64,000 nt of DNA from Maridesulfovibrio sp. (GTDB taxonomy: Bacteria; Desulfobacterota; Desulfovibrionia; Desulfovibrionales; Desulfovibrionaceae). Below are positions 1-7,845 of the stretch, in pieces. A model generated the notes under the pieces. That model saw only the letters and a list, made by a program, of their open reading frames with translations. It did no database searches and was not told where the DNA came from. Position 1 is the stretch's first letter; the number at the start of each line of letters is the position of its first letter. Both the position numbers and the translations under genes were made by a program. The DNA lies in contig NZ_OY762999.1 in assembly GCF_963666665.1 (NCBI RefSeq), positions 725,501 to 789,500 of the forward strand, read 5' to 3'.

Positions 1-523
1 TGGCCCAGCGGGTGGTCATTTCAAGGGATTTGGCTGTGTAGTCGCGGTCATGTCCGTAACCAACACATTCATCCAGCACCATCATGATATCGGAACCGAT
101 ATTGTTCTGGATGGAAATGACTTTTTCCGGGGAAAAGAAATGTTTTGATCCGTCAATGTAGGAACGGAATTCTACGCCCTGTTCGGTGATTTTGCGGATG
201 GATTCGAGGCTGAAGACCTGAAATCCGCCGCTGTCGGTGAGAATTGGCTTGTCCCAGTTGGCGAATTTGTGCAGACCGCCACGGCGTGCCACGAGGTCGT
301 CGCCGGGACGCAGGTAGAGGTGGTAGGTGTTGCCGAGGATAATCTGGGAGTTGATTTCCTTCAGATCACGCGGGGACACAGCCTTTACAGCCCCTTGAGT
401 GCCAACGGGCATGTAGACCGGGGTCTGGATTTCACCGTGTGCGGTGACAAGGGTTCCGCGGCGTGCGTGGCCGTCGGTAGCATGTACGGTAAAGGTACCG
501 GGTTTCTTTTTCTCTTCGCTCAT
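1..523 (-). CDS. tgt: Queuine tRNA-ribosyltransferase (TGT), 3' end beyond window
   Basis: This is the N-terminal ~174 residues of tRNA-guanine transglycosylase, which swaps G34 of GUN-anticodon tRNAs for a queuosine precursor. The translation starts MSEEKKKPGTFTVHATDG and contains HARRGTLVTAHGEIQTPVYM, the family hallmark. Further on are LGNTYHLYLRPG and LTDSGGFQVFSL, which includes the DSGGFQ active-site segment carrying the base-recognition Asp. The gene runs off the left edge, so the nucleophile Asp and the zinc site are not visible. The ATG overlaps the stop codon of nth by one base (TAATG), so the two are translationally coupled in one minus-strand operon. Confidence 0.95.
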   Translation of the reverse strand, partial: MSEEKKKPGTFTVHATDGHARRGTLVTAHGEIQTPVYMPVGTQGAVKAVSPRDLKEINSQIILGNTYHLYLRPGDDLVARRGGLHKFANWDKPILTDSGGFQVFSLESIRKITEQGVEFRSYIDGSKHFFSPEKVISIQNNIGSDIMMVLDECVGYGHDRDYTAKSLEMTTRWA

Positions 524-1185
524 TATTTTTTCTCAATTCCGTTTTGCGGACAGATATCGTTAAGTTCACAGATGTCACATTTAGGGCTTCTGGCCGAGCA
601 AATTTCGCGACCATAAAGGACGAGAACATGGTTGGCATCGCCCCAGTTCTCGCGTTTGAAAAGCGGCATCAGGTCTTTTTCAATTACATTGGGGTTGGTG
701 CTTTCGGTTAAGCCCATCCTGAATGAAAGCCTTTTTACATGGGTATCCACAGCCACCCCTTCGTGAACGTCCATAGCGTTGGACAACACGATGTTGGCGG
801 TCTTGCGGGCCACTCCTGGAAGTTTGATCATATCTTTCATGGTCCGGGGCATTTCACCTCCGAATTCATTCATTACAACTTCCGCAGCACCTTTCAGGTT
901 TTTGGCCTTATTGCGGAAAAGTCCGGTGGAGCGGATCACTTCTTCAATGTCCGCTATATCCGCCTTGCTCATTTCGGCAGGACCGGGCCAGCGTTTGAAA
1001 AGTTCCGGGGTAACCTTGTTGACCCTTACATCAGTACACTGAGCGGCCAGAGCCGTGGCGACCATCAGTTCCCATGCATTGTGCCAATCCAATTCCGGTT
1101 CCGGGTTCGGATACCTTTTAATCAGACGGTCATAGATTATGGTTGCTCTTTGCAGAGTTTTTTTATCTGGGCTTTTCATTTTCAT
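523..1185 (-). CDS. nth: Endonuclease III (base-excision DNA glycosylase/AP lyase)
   Basis: This 220-residue protein is the normal length for Nth, which removes oxidised pyrimidines from DNA and nicks the abasic site. The helix-hairpin-helix LPGVARKT (about residues 122-129) carries the catalytic Lys128, and the catalytic Asp147 lies in VDTHVKR. The C-terminus has the [4Fe-4S] cysteine pattern C-x6-C-x2-C-x5-C at Cys196, 203, 206 and 212. It is the upstream partner of tgt and overlaps it by one base. A second Met two codons in (MKMKS) makes the exact start uncertain by two residues. Confidence 0.97.
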   Translation of the reverse strand: MKMKSPDKKTLQRATIIYDRLIKRYPNPEPELDWHNAWELMVATALAAQCTDVRVNKVTPELFKRWPGPAEMSKADIADIEEVIRSTGLFRNKAKNLKGAAEVVMNEFGGEMPRTMKDMIKLPGVARKTANIVLSNAMDVHEGVAVDTHVKRLSFRMGLTESTNPNVIEKDLMPLFKRENWGDANHVLVLYGREICSARSPKCDICELNDICPQNGIEKK

Positions 1186-1250
1186 AATATCTGCTGTGGG
1201 CTATCATTTCTTTTTATAACTTACAATCATCTATAAAAACATAAAAAATA

Positions 1251-1374
1251 CAGACTGTTCAAAAATAGTAAGATGCTAGACGCGAAAAAAGTTCAAGGCC
1301 GAAGTGTACTTAAGGTACGTGAGGATTTGAACTTTTTGAAGCAACAACGCAGATTGCTGTTTTTCAACAGCCTG
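1251..1374. repeat. 124-bp palindromic hairpin element between nth and a cytochrome gene
   Basis: The outer ends are imperfect inverted repeats: the left end begins CAGACTGTTCAAAAATAG, and the right end read on the minus strand begins CAGGCTGTTGAAAAACAG. Inside there is a perfect 11-bp inverted pair, AAAAAGTTCAA and TTGAACTTTTT, around a core with GTAC-TTAAG-GTAC. The whole element can fold into one long cruciform or hairpin and encodes nothing obvious. The CTGTTGAAAAA end resembles dispersed palindromic repeats I recall from deltaproteobacterial genomes. I see only one copy in this window, so the repeat status is inferred. Confidence 0.6.
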
Positions 1375-1440
1375 ATAAATGTTGCCGTTCATGTCAAATC
1401 ATGTATCATTTAACACAAATCCAAAGTGGAGGAATTGAAT

Positions 1441-1728
1441 ATGAAAATAGCATTAAGTTTGATAGTTGCAGCTCTTTTTACCCTCTCCGGTTTAGGGCTT
1501 TCCACTTCCGGTGCTGAAGATGGATCCGGACTTGTCCTTGCCAAGTGTACCGCATGCCACAGTCTGAAACGTGTCTGCCGCGGATTGGGTAAAAAAGATC
1601 TGGCTGCGTGGGAAAAAACCAACCAGCGTATGGCTGAAATGGGTATGACCATTACTGCTGATGAACTGGATGCAATCAGTAACTATCTTGCAAACGCCAA
1701 GCCCGGTGAAGGACCTGTCTGCAAGTAG
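1441..1728 (+). CDS. Small periplasmic monoheme c-type cytochrome
   Basis: This 95-residue protein starts with a signal peptide (MKIALSLIVAALFTLSG). A single CxxCH heme motif, CTACH, covers about residues 36-40. Met residues at about 64-69 (RMAEMGM) are candidate sixth ligands, as in class I cytochromes c. Two extra cysteines (about 46 and 94) could form a disulfide. It is probably a periplasmic electron carrier; no specific partner can be named. I chose the ATG at 1441 because GGAGG lies about 8 bases upstream; an in-frame GTG at 1426 would lie on the ribosome-binding site. cutA follows after 9 bases, so the two are likely cotranscribed. Confidence 0.85.
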   Translation: MKIALSLIVAALFTLSGLGLSTSGAEDGSGLVLAKCTACHSLKRVCRGLGKKDLAAWEKTNQRMAEMGMTITADELDAISNYLANAKPGEGPVCK

Positions 1729-1737
1729 GGGGGCTGT

Positions 1738-2052
1738 ATGTCCATAATGATGGTTTATATTACCACTGGGGACGTGGAAGAGGCGCGGGAGATCGGCGGA
1801 GAGCTGGTTATGCGTCATCTCGCCGCATGTGTGAATATATTCGAGAAGATGGAGTCCATGTATTGGTGGGAGGGGAAGCTTGAGCATTCCGAGGAAACTG
1901 TGCTTCTCGCCAAGACAACGCCTGAACTGGTTGATAAGTTGATCCAGACGGTAAAGAATATTCATAGCTATGATTGTCCTGCAATTGTTGCCATTGAGTC
2001 AAAGCAGGGTAATGAAGAGTTTTTTGAATGGGTGAAAATCCATACCGGCTAG
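1738..2052 (+). CDS. cutA: CutA1 divalent-cation tolerance protein
   Basis: At 104 residues this is the usual CutA1 length. Family hallmarks are MVYITTGDVEEAREIGGELV, HLAACVNIF, YWWEGK, and the C-terminal SYDCPAIVAIE. CutA1 proteins form very stable PII-like trimers; the cation-tolerance role comes from E. coli genetics, and the biochemical function remains unclear. It sits 9 bases after the small cytochrome gene and is followed by a strong intrinsic terminator, so the two form a short operon. The pair is an accidental or organism-specific combination as far as I can tell. Confidence 0.95.
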   Translation: MSIMMVYITTGDVEEAREIGGELVMRHLAACVNIFEKMESMYWWEGKLEHSEETVLLAKTTPELVDKLIQTVKNIHSYDCPAIVAIESKQGNEEFFEWVKIHTG

Positions 2053-2079
2053 CCTGTTTATTGACTTTACCAGTAAAGA

Positions 2080-2130
2080 AAGCATACTCTCATCCGCGCA
2101 AACCGGGTGGGAGTATGCTTATTTTATTTC
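2080..2130 (+). terminator. Intrinsic terminator after cutA
   Basis: A 10-bp stem, AAGCATACTC with GAGTATGCTT, is extended by partial pairing in the loop and followed by ATTTTATTT. Confidence 0.8.
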
Positions 2131-2162
2131 TTGCTCGAATCATATTTAAGGAGTTCAAACAA

Positions 2163-3095
2163 ATGCAGATATTGGTTTCCGGTTCTTTGGCCTATGACAG
2201 AATTATGAGTTTTCCCGGTAGTTTTGCCGATCATATCCTGCCCGATAAAATTCACATGCTTAACGTGTGCTTCCTTGTGGACGGCCTTGATGAACGTTTC
2301 GGCGGTACAGCCGGAAACATTGCTTACGCTCTTTCCATGCTCGATGAGAAACCTGTAATTCTCGGTACAGGCGGTAAGGATTTCGACGGCTATGAAAAAT
2401 GGTTGGATGAGAACAAAATTACCCGTGAAGGCATCAAGCGCATAGAGAGTGAATTCACTGCCGGTGCATACATCACTACCGATAAGTCCGATAACCAGAT
2501 TACCGGTTTCAACCCCGGTGCCATGAAATACGGTTGCGATTACGATTTTTCTACAGTGAATCCTGCAGATACATTGGCGATAGTTTCCCCCGGCAACCTT
2601 GATGACATGCAGAATTTCCCCAAGGTATACCGTGAAAAGGGAGTTCCTTTCATCTACGATCCGGGCCAGAATATCCCCGCATTCAGCGGTGAACAGCTGC
2701 TGGAAATGATCAGCGGCTGCAAGATTCTTGTTTCCAACGACTACGAACTGGAAATGATCATGAAGTCTACAGGCAAGACTCGTGACCAACTTATGGAAAT
2801 CTGTGATTCCATCATCGTAACTCTTGGCGATCAGGGTTGTCTTGTTGTTGAAAAAGACGGTGAAACCAAAGTCCCCGCTGCCAAGGCTGAAGCTGTTGAA
2901 GACCCCACCGGAGCTGGCGATGCTTTTCGCGCAGGTCTTATCAAAGGTCTCGCCATGGGCAAAACCCTTGCTGAAGCTGCCCATGTGGGTGCTGTCAGCG
3001 CGGTTTACTGTGTTGAGAAACTCGGTACTCAGGAGCATTCCTATACTGAAGAAGAGTTCTGGGCACGTTATGAAGCAAACTTCGGTAAACTTTAA
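2163..3095 (+). CDS. PfkB-family carbohydrate/nucleoside kinase
   Basis: This 310-residue PfkB (ribokinase) family kinase shows the N-terminal motif FGGTAGNIAYALSML (sugar binding). The C-terminal signature DPTGAGDAFRAG covers about residues 247-258, with the catalytic base Asp in GAGD. Ribokinase, adenosine kinase and related enzymes share this fold, and the substrate cannot be decided from the sequence. Close relatives in Desulfovibrio are often annotated as adenosine kinase-like, which is my best guess. The ATG at 2163 is preceded by AAGGAG at 2148-2153; an upstream in-frame extension to 2028 would run through the cutA 3' end and the terminator and is rejected. The gene is flanked by terminators on both sides. 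Confidence 0.88.
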   Translation: MQILVSGSLAYDRIMSFPGSFADHILPDKIHMLNVCFLVDGLDERFGGTAGNIAYALSMLDEKPVILGTGGKDFDGYEKWLDENKITREGIKRIESEFTAGAYITTDKSDNQITGFNPGAMKYGCDYDFSTVNPADTLAIVSPGNLDDMQNFPKVYREKGVPFIYDPGQNIPAFSGEQLLEMISGCKILVSNDYELEMIMKSTGKTRDQLMEICDSIIVTLGDQGCLVVEKDGETKVPAAKAEAVEDPTGAGDAFRAGLIKGLAMGKTLAEAAHVGAVSAVYCVEKLGTQEHSYTEEEFWARYEANFGKL

Positions 3096-3125
3096 AATTA
3101 ACAGTTTACTCAATCTGCTTTTATG

Positions 3126-3158
3126 CCGGAATCCTGCTCGCAGGGTTCCGGTTTTTTT
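3126..3158 (+). terminator. Intrinsic terminator after the PfkB kinase gene
   Basis: The stem CCGGAATCCT / AGGGTTCCGG has a 6-base loop and is followed by seven T. Confidence 0.9.
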
Positions 3159-3252
3159 ATTCTAAGTGCTTTGAACTCTTTTTTGCCAAAAATAGTTGTA
3201 AGTGAGTTGTCTGTTCCTGTATCCTAGGAATTAAAATCCCGGAGGGAGCATC

Positions 3253-4335
3253 ATGATTGAAATAACCGCTGCCATGCTTGAAGGTTACTTGAGAGAAGCT
3301 TTTGGCCCCGGCACGGTCCTTGTGGATTATGGGGATATCGGTTCGCTTGATAAGCAGGGGATGAAGAAGTTCGGCTACGGTAAACCGTTGCTGGTGCTTT
3401 TCACTGTGGACGGCGAGGAGCGTGAAACCGTTATTTCGGTCATGAAAGGGGATAATTACGGGCATCAGTTTTATTGGGACCGGGCGGCGGTGCTCATGTT
3501 TCAGTATGAAACTTCGGCACGGCTTCCGCGACATGTAAAACCAATGGGTATCGGCTATATCAGCCGTAGTGGCGAGATGCTTCCGCTTAATGAACCGCAG
3601 GAATTCTTTATTCTTAATGAGAAGTTACAGGGATATGATTACTTTCACGATCTTGACCGCATCCGTAGCGGCGACTTCTCGGATCAGGACGTTCAGAGCG
3701 CTGCAGACCTTGCCGGGTGGCTGGCGGAAATCCATTCGGTTAAGAAGGATGATCCCCATCTGTATATGCGCCGCATCCGCGATCTGATCGGTTCCAGTGA
3801 ATGCATTATGGGATTGATTGATGAGGCTTTTAAACATCCTTGCGATTTTTTTTCTCAGAGCCGGTTTATGAATCTTGAGAAGAAGCTGATCGATTGGCGC
3901 TGGAAGATGTTTCATTACACCCACCGCCTATGTGCTGTTCACGGAGATTTTCATCCATGGAATGTACTCATGAACGGGCCGGAAGATTTCAGCGTGCTTG
4001 ACCGCAGCCGTGGTGAATGGGGTGAACCAGCCGGGGACCTTTGCTGCATGGCAACCAATTATATCCTTTTCGGGCTTTATTCGGACGGTAGATTTTCCAA
4101 CAAGATGCGTAATCTATACATGACCTACATGGAAACCTATCTTGAAAAGACCGGTGATACGGAAGTGCTGCAGGTAATGGCCCCATTTTTCGTGTTCAGG
4201 GGGTTGGTCATTAGCTCTCCTGTATGGTATCCAGATCATCCGCAGGAAGTGCGGGATGCGTTGATGCGGTTTATTGAAAATGTCCTTGAGGATGAGGTTT
4301 TCGATTATGTCCAATTCGAAAGGTATATGCGTTAA
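3253..4335 (+). CDS. Aminoglycoside-phosphotransferase-fold kinase
   Basis: This 360-residue protein has the APH/choline-kinase catalytic loop VHGDFHPWN at about residues 228-237. It is followed by VLDRSRGEWGEPAGD, which takes the place of the metal-binding segment, with an Arg after the Asp. The family phosphorylates small hydroxylated molecules, and nothing here suggests antibiotic resistance. GGAGGGAG lies just upstream of the ATG at 3253. Its 3' end overlaps the start of the CysC-like kinase by 29 bases, so the two kinases are cotranslated and may act on one metabolite or on successive ones. That link is inferred; the substrate is unknown. Confidence 0.8.
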   Translation: MIEITAAMLEGYLREAFGPGTVLVDYGDIGSLDKQGMKKFGYGKPLLVLFTVDGEERETVISVMKGDNYGHQFYWDRAAVLMFQYETSARLPRHVKPMGIGYISRSGEMLPLNEPQEFFILNEKLQGYDYFHDLDRIRSGDFSDQDVQSAADLAGWLAEIHSVKKDDPHLYMRRIRDLIGSSECIMGLIDEAFKHPCDFFSQSRFMNLEKKLIDWRWKMFHYTHRLCAVHGDFHPWNVLMNGPEDFSVLDRSRGEWGEPAGDLCCMATNYILFGLYSDGRFSNKMRNLYMTYMETYLEKTGDTEVLQVMAPFFVFRGLVISSPVWYPDHPQEVRDALMRFIENVLEDEVFDYVQFERYMR

Positions 4336-4915
4336 CAAAAACTGGGCTATCTGGATTACCGGTTTACCTGCGTGCGGCAAGAGCACCATAGCCAGAAAAT
4401 TGTATGCCCAATTATGTTCAGAGGGAGTTAAGGTTGTCCTGCTTAGCATGGATGAGCGGCGGAAAATTTATATCCCTAATCCTGAATATACTTGTGATGA
4501 AAGACAGCGGGCATATAATCTTTTTGTGGAAGATGCTATCTCAATCATGCAGTCCGGTCGATGCGTGATTCTGGACGGTTCTGCTCATGAGCTTTGCTGG
4601 CGCAATAATGCCCGTGAGAAGATAGAATTTTTTGCTGAAGTATATCTGCGCTGCCCTGTGAATATGGCTATGAAACGGGAAATCGGGCGGCAGCAGGGAT
4701 TGGTCATGGCCGGATTGTATGAAAAGGCTCTTGAGCGGCAGTGTACCGGAAAGGAATTCAAAAATCTCGGTGAAGTTATCGGGGTGGATGTGAAATTTCA
4801 GGAAGATAATAATGCCGAGTGCATTGTGGATACAGCCGGTAAAACGCCTGACGAAACTTTTGAGGAGGTGCAAGATTGCCTGCAAAAGTGGCGTAGGATG
4901 AACGGGATTTGCTGA
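4307..4915 (+). CDS. Divergent adenylylsulfate-kinase-like P-loop kinase
   Basis: This is a 202-residue protein with Walker A GLPACGKST at about residues 18-26, followed by ARKLYAQL as in APS kinases. VYLRCPVNMAMKRE and GLYEKALE match the CysC region that reads VFVDTPLEVCEER and GLYKKA in canonical enzymes. The substrate loop is divergent (LSMDERRK instead of LDGDNVRH), so true APS phosphorylation is doubtful. I chose the ATG at 4307, with GAGG at 4294-4297, over 4274, which would overlap the upstream gene by 62 bases. Tight coupling to the APH-fold kinase suggests a shared small-molecule or surface-polymer role. Confidence 0.75.
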   Translation: MSNSKGICVNKNWAIWITGLPACGKSTIARKLYAQLCSEGVKVVLLSMDERRKIYIPNPEYTCDERQRAYNLFVEDAISIMQSGRCVILDGSAHELCWRNNAREKIEFFAEVYLRCPVNMAMKREIGRQQGLVMAGLYEKALERQCTGKEFKNLGEVIGVDVKFQEDNNAECIVDTAGKTPDETFEEVQDCLQKWRRMNGIC

Positions 4916-4982
4916 TTTTTATTTCATTTTGTTTTAAAGGAAATGAAGTTGCATAAAATAAACGTATCATAAGGTGCTTGTT

Positions 4983-5444
4983 GTGAAGAAAATTTTACTC
5001 TCAATGTTGATGTTGATGGTTGTTTTTTGTGCTGCTGTCTCCGCCGGAGCTTCTGCTGAAGACGGGGTCCGCGATCAAATCAAGGATGTACTTTTTGATT
5101 ATAAGGATTCATATAATATCAGGGATTTTGCTGCTATCCGCGCCTTGTATGCTGATAATGCGGTTGTAATGTCTTTTCCTTGCAAGTCGACGGAAGAACT
5201 TATGTTTGCAGATTTCAGTGAAAGTCTGCCTCGTTGTTCTTCATATTGGCTGGACAGCTCCTTCAAATTGCGTTTGTTCAAAATTACCTCATTTGAGGTT
5301 AACGGTAATACATGCAACGTGAGGGTACAGTGGGATTACCGGAGCAACGATGGACGCGGTAAGTTTAATCCTTCTTTCGAATTGCTGCGTAAAGACGGGA
5401 AGTGGTTGATTGTGAAGGAATTATACGGGCGTAAGGGCGAGTAA
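4983..5444 (+). CDS. Secreted SnoaL/NTF2-like protein of unknown function
   Basis: This protein of about 153 residues has a clear signal peptide (VKKILLSMLMLMVVFCAAVSAGASA). The mature part resembles the NTF2/SnoaL cone fold: IKDVLFDYKDSYNIRDFAAIRALYADNAVV, then a beta-rich half ending FELLRKDGKWLIVKELYG. Such domains bind small ligands or act as isomerases, and no catalytic residues can be assigned. The start is probably the GTG at 4983, placed 6 bases after AAGGTG; a GTG at 4974 would sit on that ribosome-binding site. A terminator follows, so this is the end of the kinase cluster or a separate single gene. Confidence 0.7.
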   Translation: MKKILLSMLMLMVVFCAAVSAGASAEDGVRDQIKDVLFDYKDSYNIRDFAAIRALYADNAVVMSFPCKSTEELMFADFSESLPRCSSYWLDSSFKLRLFKITSFEVNGNTCNVRVQWDYRSNDGRGKFNPSFELLRKDGKWLIVKELYGRKGE

Positions 5445-5465
5445 ATTAAATATGTTTCATAGGAG

Positions 5466-5501
5466 GGGAAAACTATTTTGCTGGATAGTTTTCCCTTTTT
5501 T
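5466..5501 (+). terminator. Intrinsic terminator before kup
   Basis: The perfect 11-bp stem GGGAAAACTAT / ATAGTTTTCCC has an 8-base loop and is followed by six T. Confidence 0.92.
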
Positions 5502-5533
5502 ATTTGTCCTGTGAAATCCCACACGGAAAGATT

Positions 5534-7399
5534 ATGATAAAACAGAAAGGTAAAAGCCGTCAGGTTGCATTAGCCTTGGGGGCATTGGGAGTGGTTTTCG
5601 GTGATATCGGAACCAGCCCGCTTTATGCCATGAAAGCCTGTTTCAGCGGGCATCATGCCATTACACTAAACCCGGTTAACGTGCTGGGAGTGCTCTCGCT
5701 GATCATCTGGTCTCTTTTGATTGTGATCTGCCTAAAATACGTAACTTTTGTCATGGCTGCAGATAATGAGGGCGAGGGCGGTATTTTTGCGCTTTATGAA
5801 CTGGTCAGCCATGAAAGTCAGCGCAGGTCTGCTTCGTTCATGCTTTTTGCTGCTATGGTCGGCGGGGCATTGCTTTATGGAGACGGGGTTATCACACCGG
5901 CAATTTCCGTGCTTTCCGCTATCGAAGGCCTTGATATTGCTACAACGGCCGCGCACCAATACACTCCGCATATCGCCTGCACAATTCTGCTGGCACTGTT
6001 TGCTTTTCAGAGCAGCGGAACAGACAAAATCGGCAGTTTGTTCGGTCCGGTCATGCTGGTCTGGTTTACTGTGATCGGTATTTTCGGCTTGTCCTCTGCC
6101 GCAGGAAATCCGGTAGTGCTGCAGGCATTCAGCCCATATTATGCATTGAATTTTTTTGCTGAAAACGGTCTGGCCGGCACTATGGTCCTTGGCGCGGTCG
6201 TTCTTTGTGTAACCGGTGGCGAGGCTCTTTTCGCCGATATGGGGCATTTCGGACGCAGGCCGATTACCCTTGCGTGGTATTTTGTCGCCCTGCCCAGTCT
6301 TGTCCTTAATTATCTGGGGCAGGGGGCTATACTGATCGAGAATCCAGAATCGATCATTAACCCGTTTTTCAGTCTTTTTCCCAAATTTTTGATGCTGCCC
6401 ATGGTTGCTTTGGCAACATTTGCGGCAATCATTGCTTCCCAAGCCATTATTTCCGGTGCATTTTCGCTGACAGCGCAGGCTGTTCATCTTGGTTTTATTC
6501 CACGTATCCGTATTCTACAGACTTCGGAAGAAAATCCGGGTCAGGTATTCGTACCCTCAGTAAATTGGGTTATGGCCGGGTTGTGTATTCTTCTGGTGCT
6601 TATTTTTGAGGCTTCGGAGCATCTTGCCGGGGCTTACGGGATTGCCATAACAGGAACTATGGTCATCACTACTTATCTGTTCTGGTTTTATCTGCGTAAA
6701 ATCCGCAATTGCCCATGGATGCTTGCAGCAATACTTACCGGTTTCTTTGCCCTGTTCGATCTTGGTTTTTTTATCGTCAACTTCACCAAGATTGCGGGGG
6801 GCGGCTGGTTCCCCATACTGCTGGCCGGTTTGATTGCTTATGGAATGTATGTCTGGATCTGGGGCAGGGCTAAGCTTCGGGAGCAGTTGCAGGCGCGCGG
6901 CCTTGAGGTGTCCGATCTTGAATCCGAGATCGAAAAGTATATGCTGGCAAAGGTTCCGGGGGAGGCTGTTTTTCTTTCAGCTTCCGAATTCATTCCACAT
7001 GCTTTTTTGCAACACCTGCGCAATAACCGGGTGGTTCATGAGAAACTTGTTTTCCTGCGGGTGAACACCTCCAGTGAGCCTTACTTAGACTCGCATAAAC
7101 GTATTTCTCTGAAGACTGTTGAAAAAAATATATACTGGATGACAGTGAATTACGGTTTCATGGAAAAACCGAATTTATCACTGATTTTGGTGCAGTCATG
7201 GAATCAGCTGGGACTTAGCAGCACGGATAGTTATTTTTATATCGGGCGGATGTTGTTGCGTTTCAACAAGGACAACAGAGAACACCTGCTAAGGCGTAAA
7301 ATTTTTATCATGCTTAACTCAGTGTCTGAAGATCCCTTGGACTATTTACGGATTCCTGCTGACAAGGTGGTTACAATTGGAACTGCTATTAAAATATAA
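5534..7399 (+). CDS. kup: Kup-family potassium/proton symporter
   Basis: This 621-residue inner-membrane K+ uptake protein of the KUP/HAK/KT family begins with the diagnostic VVFGDIGTSPLYAMK. It then has YVTFVMAADNEGEGGIFALYELV and GGALLYGDGVITPAISVLSA, the K+ pathway motifs in TM1-TM3. About 12 hydrophobic segments end near residue 450. A cytoplasmic C-terminal domain of about 170 residues follows (GEAVFLSASEFIPHAFLQHL onward), as in full-length Kup. The ATG at 5534 has GGAAAG immediately upstream; the TTG at 5504 lacks a site. It stands alone between terminators. Confidence 0.97.
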   Translation: MIKQKGKSRQVALALGALGVVFGDIGTSPLYAMKACFSGHHAITLNPVNVLGVLSLIIWSLLIVICLKYVTFVMAADNEGEGGIFALYELVSHESQRRSASFMLFAAMVGGALLYGDGVITPAISVLSAIEGLDIATTAAHQYTPHIACTILLALFAFQSSGTDKIGSLFGPVMLVWFTVIGIFGLSSAAGNPVVLQAFSPYYALNFFAENGLAGTMVLGAVVLCVTGGEALFADMGHFGRRPITLAWYFVALPSLVLNYLGQGAILIENPESIINPFFSLFPKFLMLPMVALATFAAIIASQAIISGAFSLTAQAVHLGFIPRIRILQTSEENPGQVFVPSVNWVMAGLCILLVLIFEASEHLAGAYGIAITGTMVITTYLFWFYLRKIRNCPWMLAAILTGFFALFDLGFFIVNFTKIAGGGWFPILLAGLIAYGMYVWIWGRAKLREQLQARGLEVSDLESEIEKYMLAKVPGEAVFLSASEFIPHAFLQHLRNNRVVHEKLVFLRVNTSSEPYLDSHKRISLKTVEKNIYWMTVNYGFMEKPNLSLILVQSWNQLGLSSTDSYFYIGRMLLRFNKDNREHLLRRKIFIMLNSVSEDPLDYLRIPADKVVTIGTAIKI

Positions 7400-7432
7400 A
7401 AAGACCGGGGAAATATTTCCCCGGTCTTTTTA
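7399..7432. terminator. Intrinsic terminator between convergent kup and HPt genes
   Basis: A near-perfect stem of 13 or more base pairs, AAAGACCGGGGAA / TTCCCCGGTCTTT, is flanked by A-rich and T-rich runs and works on the plus strand. It may also serve the minus-strand HPt gene that ends at 7460. Confidence 0.9.
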
Positions 7433-7459
7433 TGAAATATTCAGCGTAAGCTTTTTGGG

Positions 7460-7804
7460 TTATTGGATGAAATCGCTCATGAAATCGTAAACAAGTTTCA
7501 TCTCATCTTCCAGAGTATGCAGGTTTTGTTCAGAGAGTTCCTTGTCACCGTCACGAGCACTGTATTCCAGTCGCAGGCAGGCTTCACGAACCCTGTCTGC
7601 TCCCATGGTGGCAGCTGCGCCTTTTAGGGAGTGGGCAAGGTATTTAAGTTCATCCATCTGTCCGCCTTCAAAAGCTTCCCTTATTTTGATTACCCGGGCG
7701 GGTTCATCTCGCAGGAAAACGGCAAAAAGCTTGGTCAGGAATTCCTTTTTTGTGGAGGCCATGGAAGCCAGCCAATCCTTGTTAATTACTTCAATATTTT
7801 CCAT
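7460..7804 (-). CDS. Stand-alone histidine phosphotransfer (HPt) protein
   Basis: This 114-residue single-domain HPt protein has its phosphoacceptor His58 in the motif LAHSLKGAAATMGA (about residues 56-69), followed by a REACLRLE helix. HPt proteins relay phosphate between response-regulator receivers and hybrid kinases; no kinase or receiver gene is adjacent. It starts 41 bases after the stop of rtcB on the same strand, so it may be the second gene of an rtcB transcript. No functional link with RNA repair is known to me. The partner kinase must be encoded elsewhere. Confidence 0.9.
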   Translation of the reverse strand: MENIEVINKDWLASMASTKKEFLTKLFAVFLRDEPARVIKIREAFEGGQMDELKYLAHSLKGAAATMGADRVREACLRLEYSARDGDKELSEQNLHTLEDEMKLVYDFMSDFIQ

Positions 7805-7845
7805 TAGAGTAACTTAGTCCAAATCAAAATCTATTTCCACAATTT

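Noticed and set aside
2028..2162. Upstream extension of the PfkB kinase
   Set aside because: It overlaps cutA and its terminator; a good ribosome-binding site exists before 2163.
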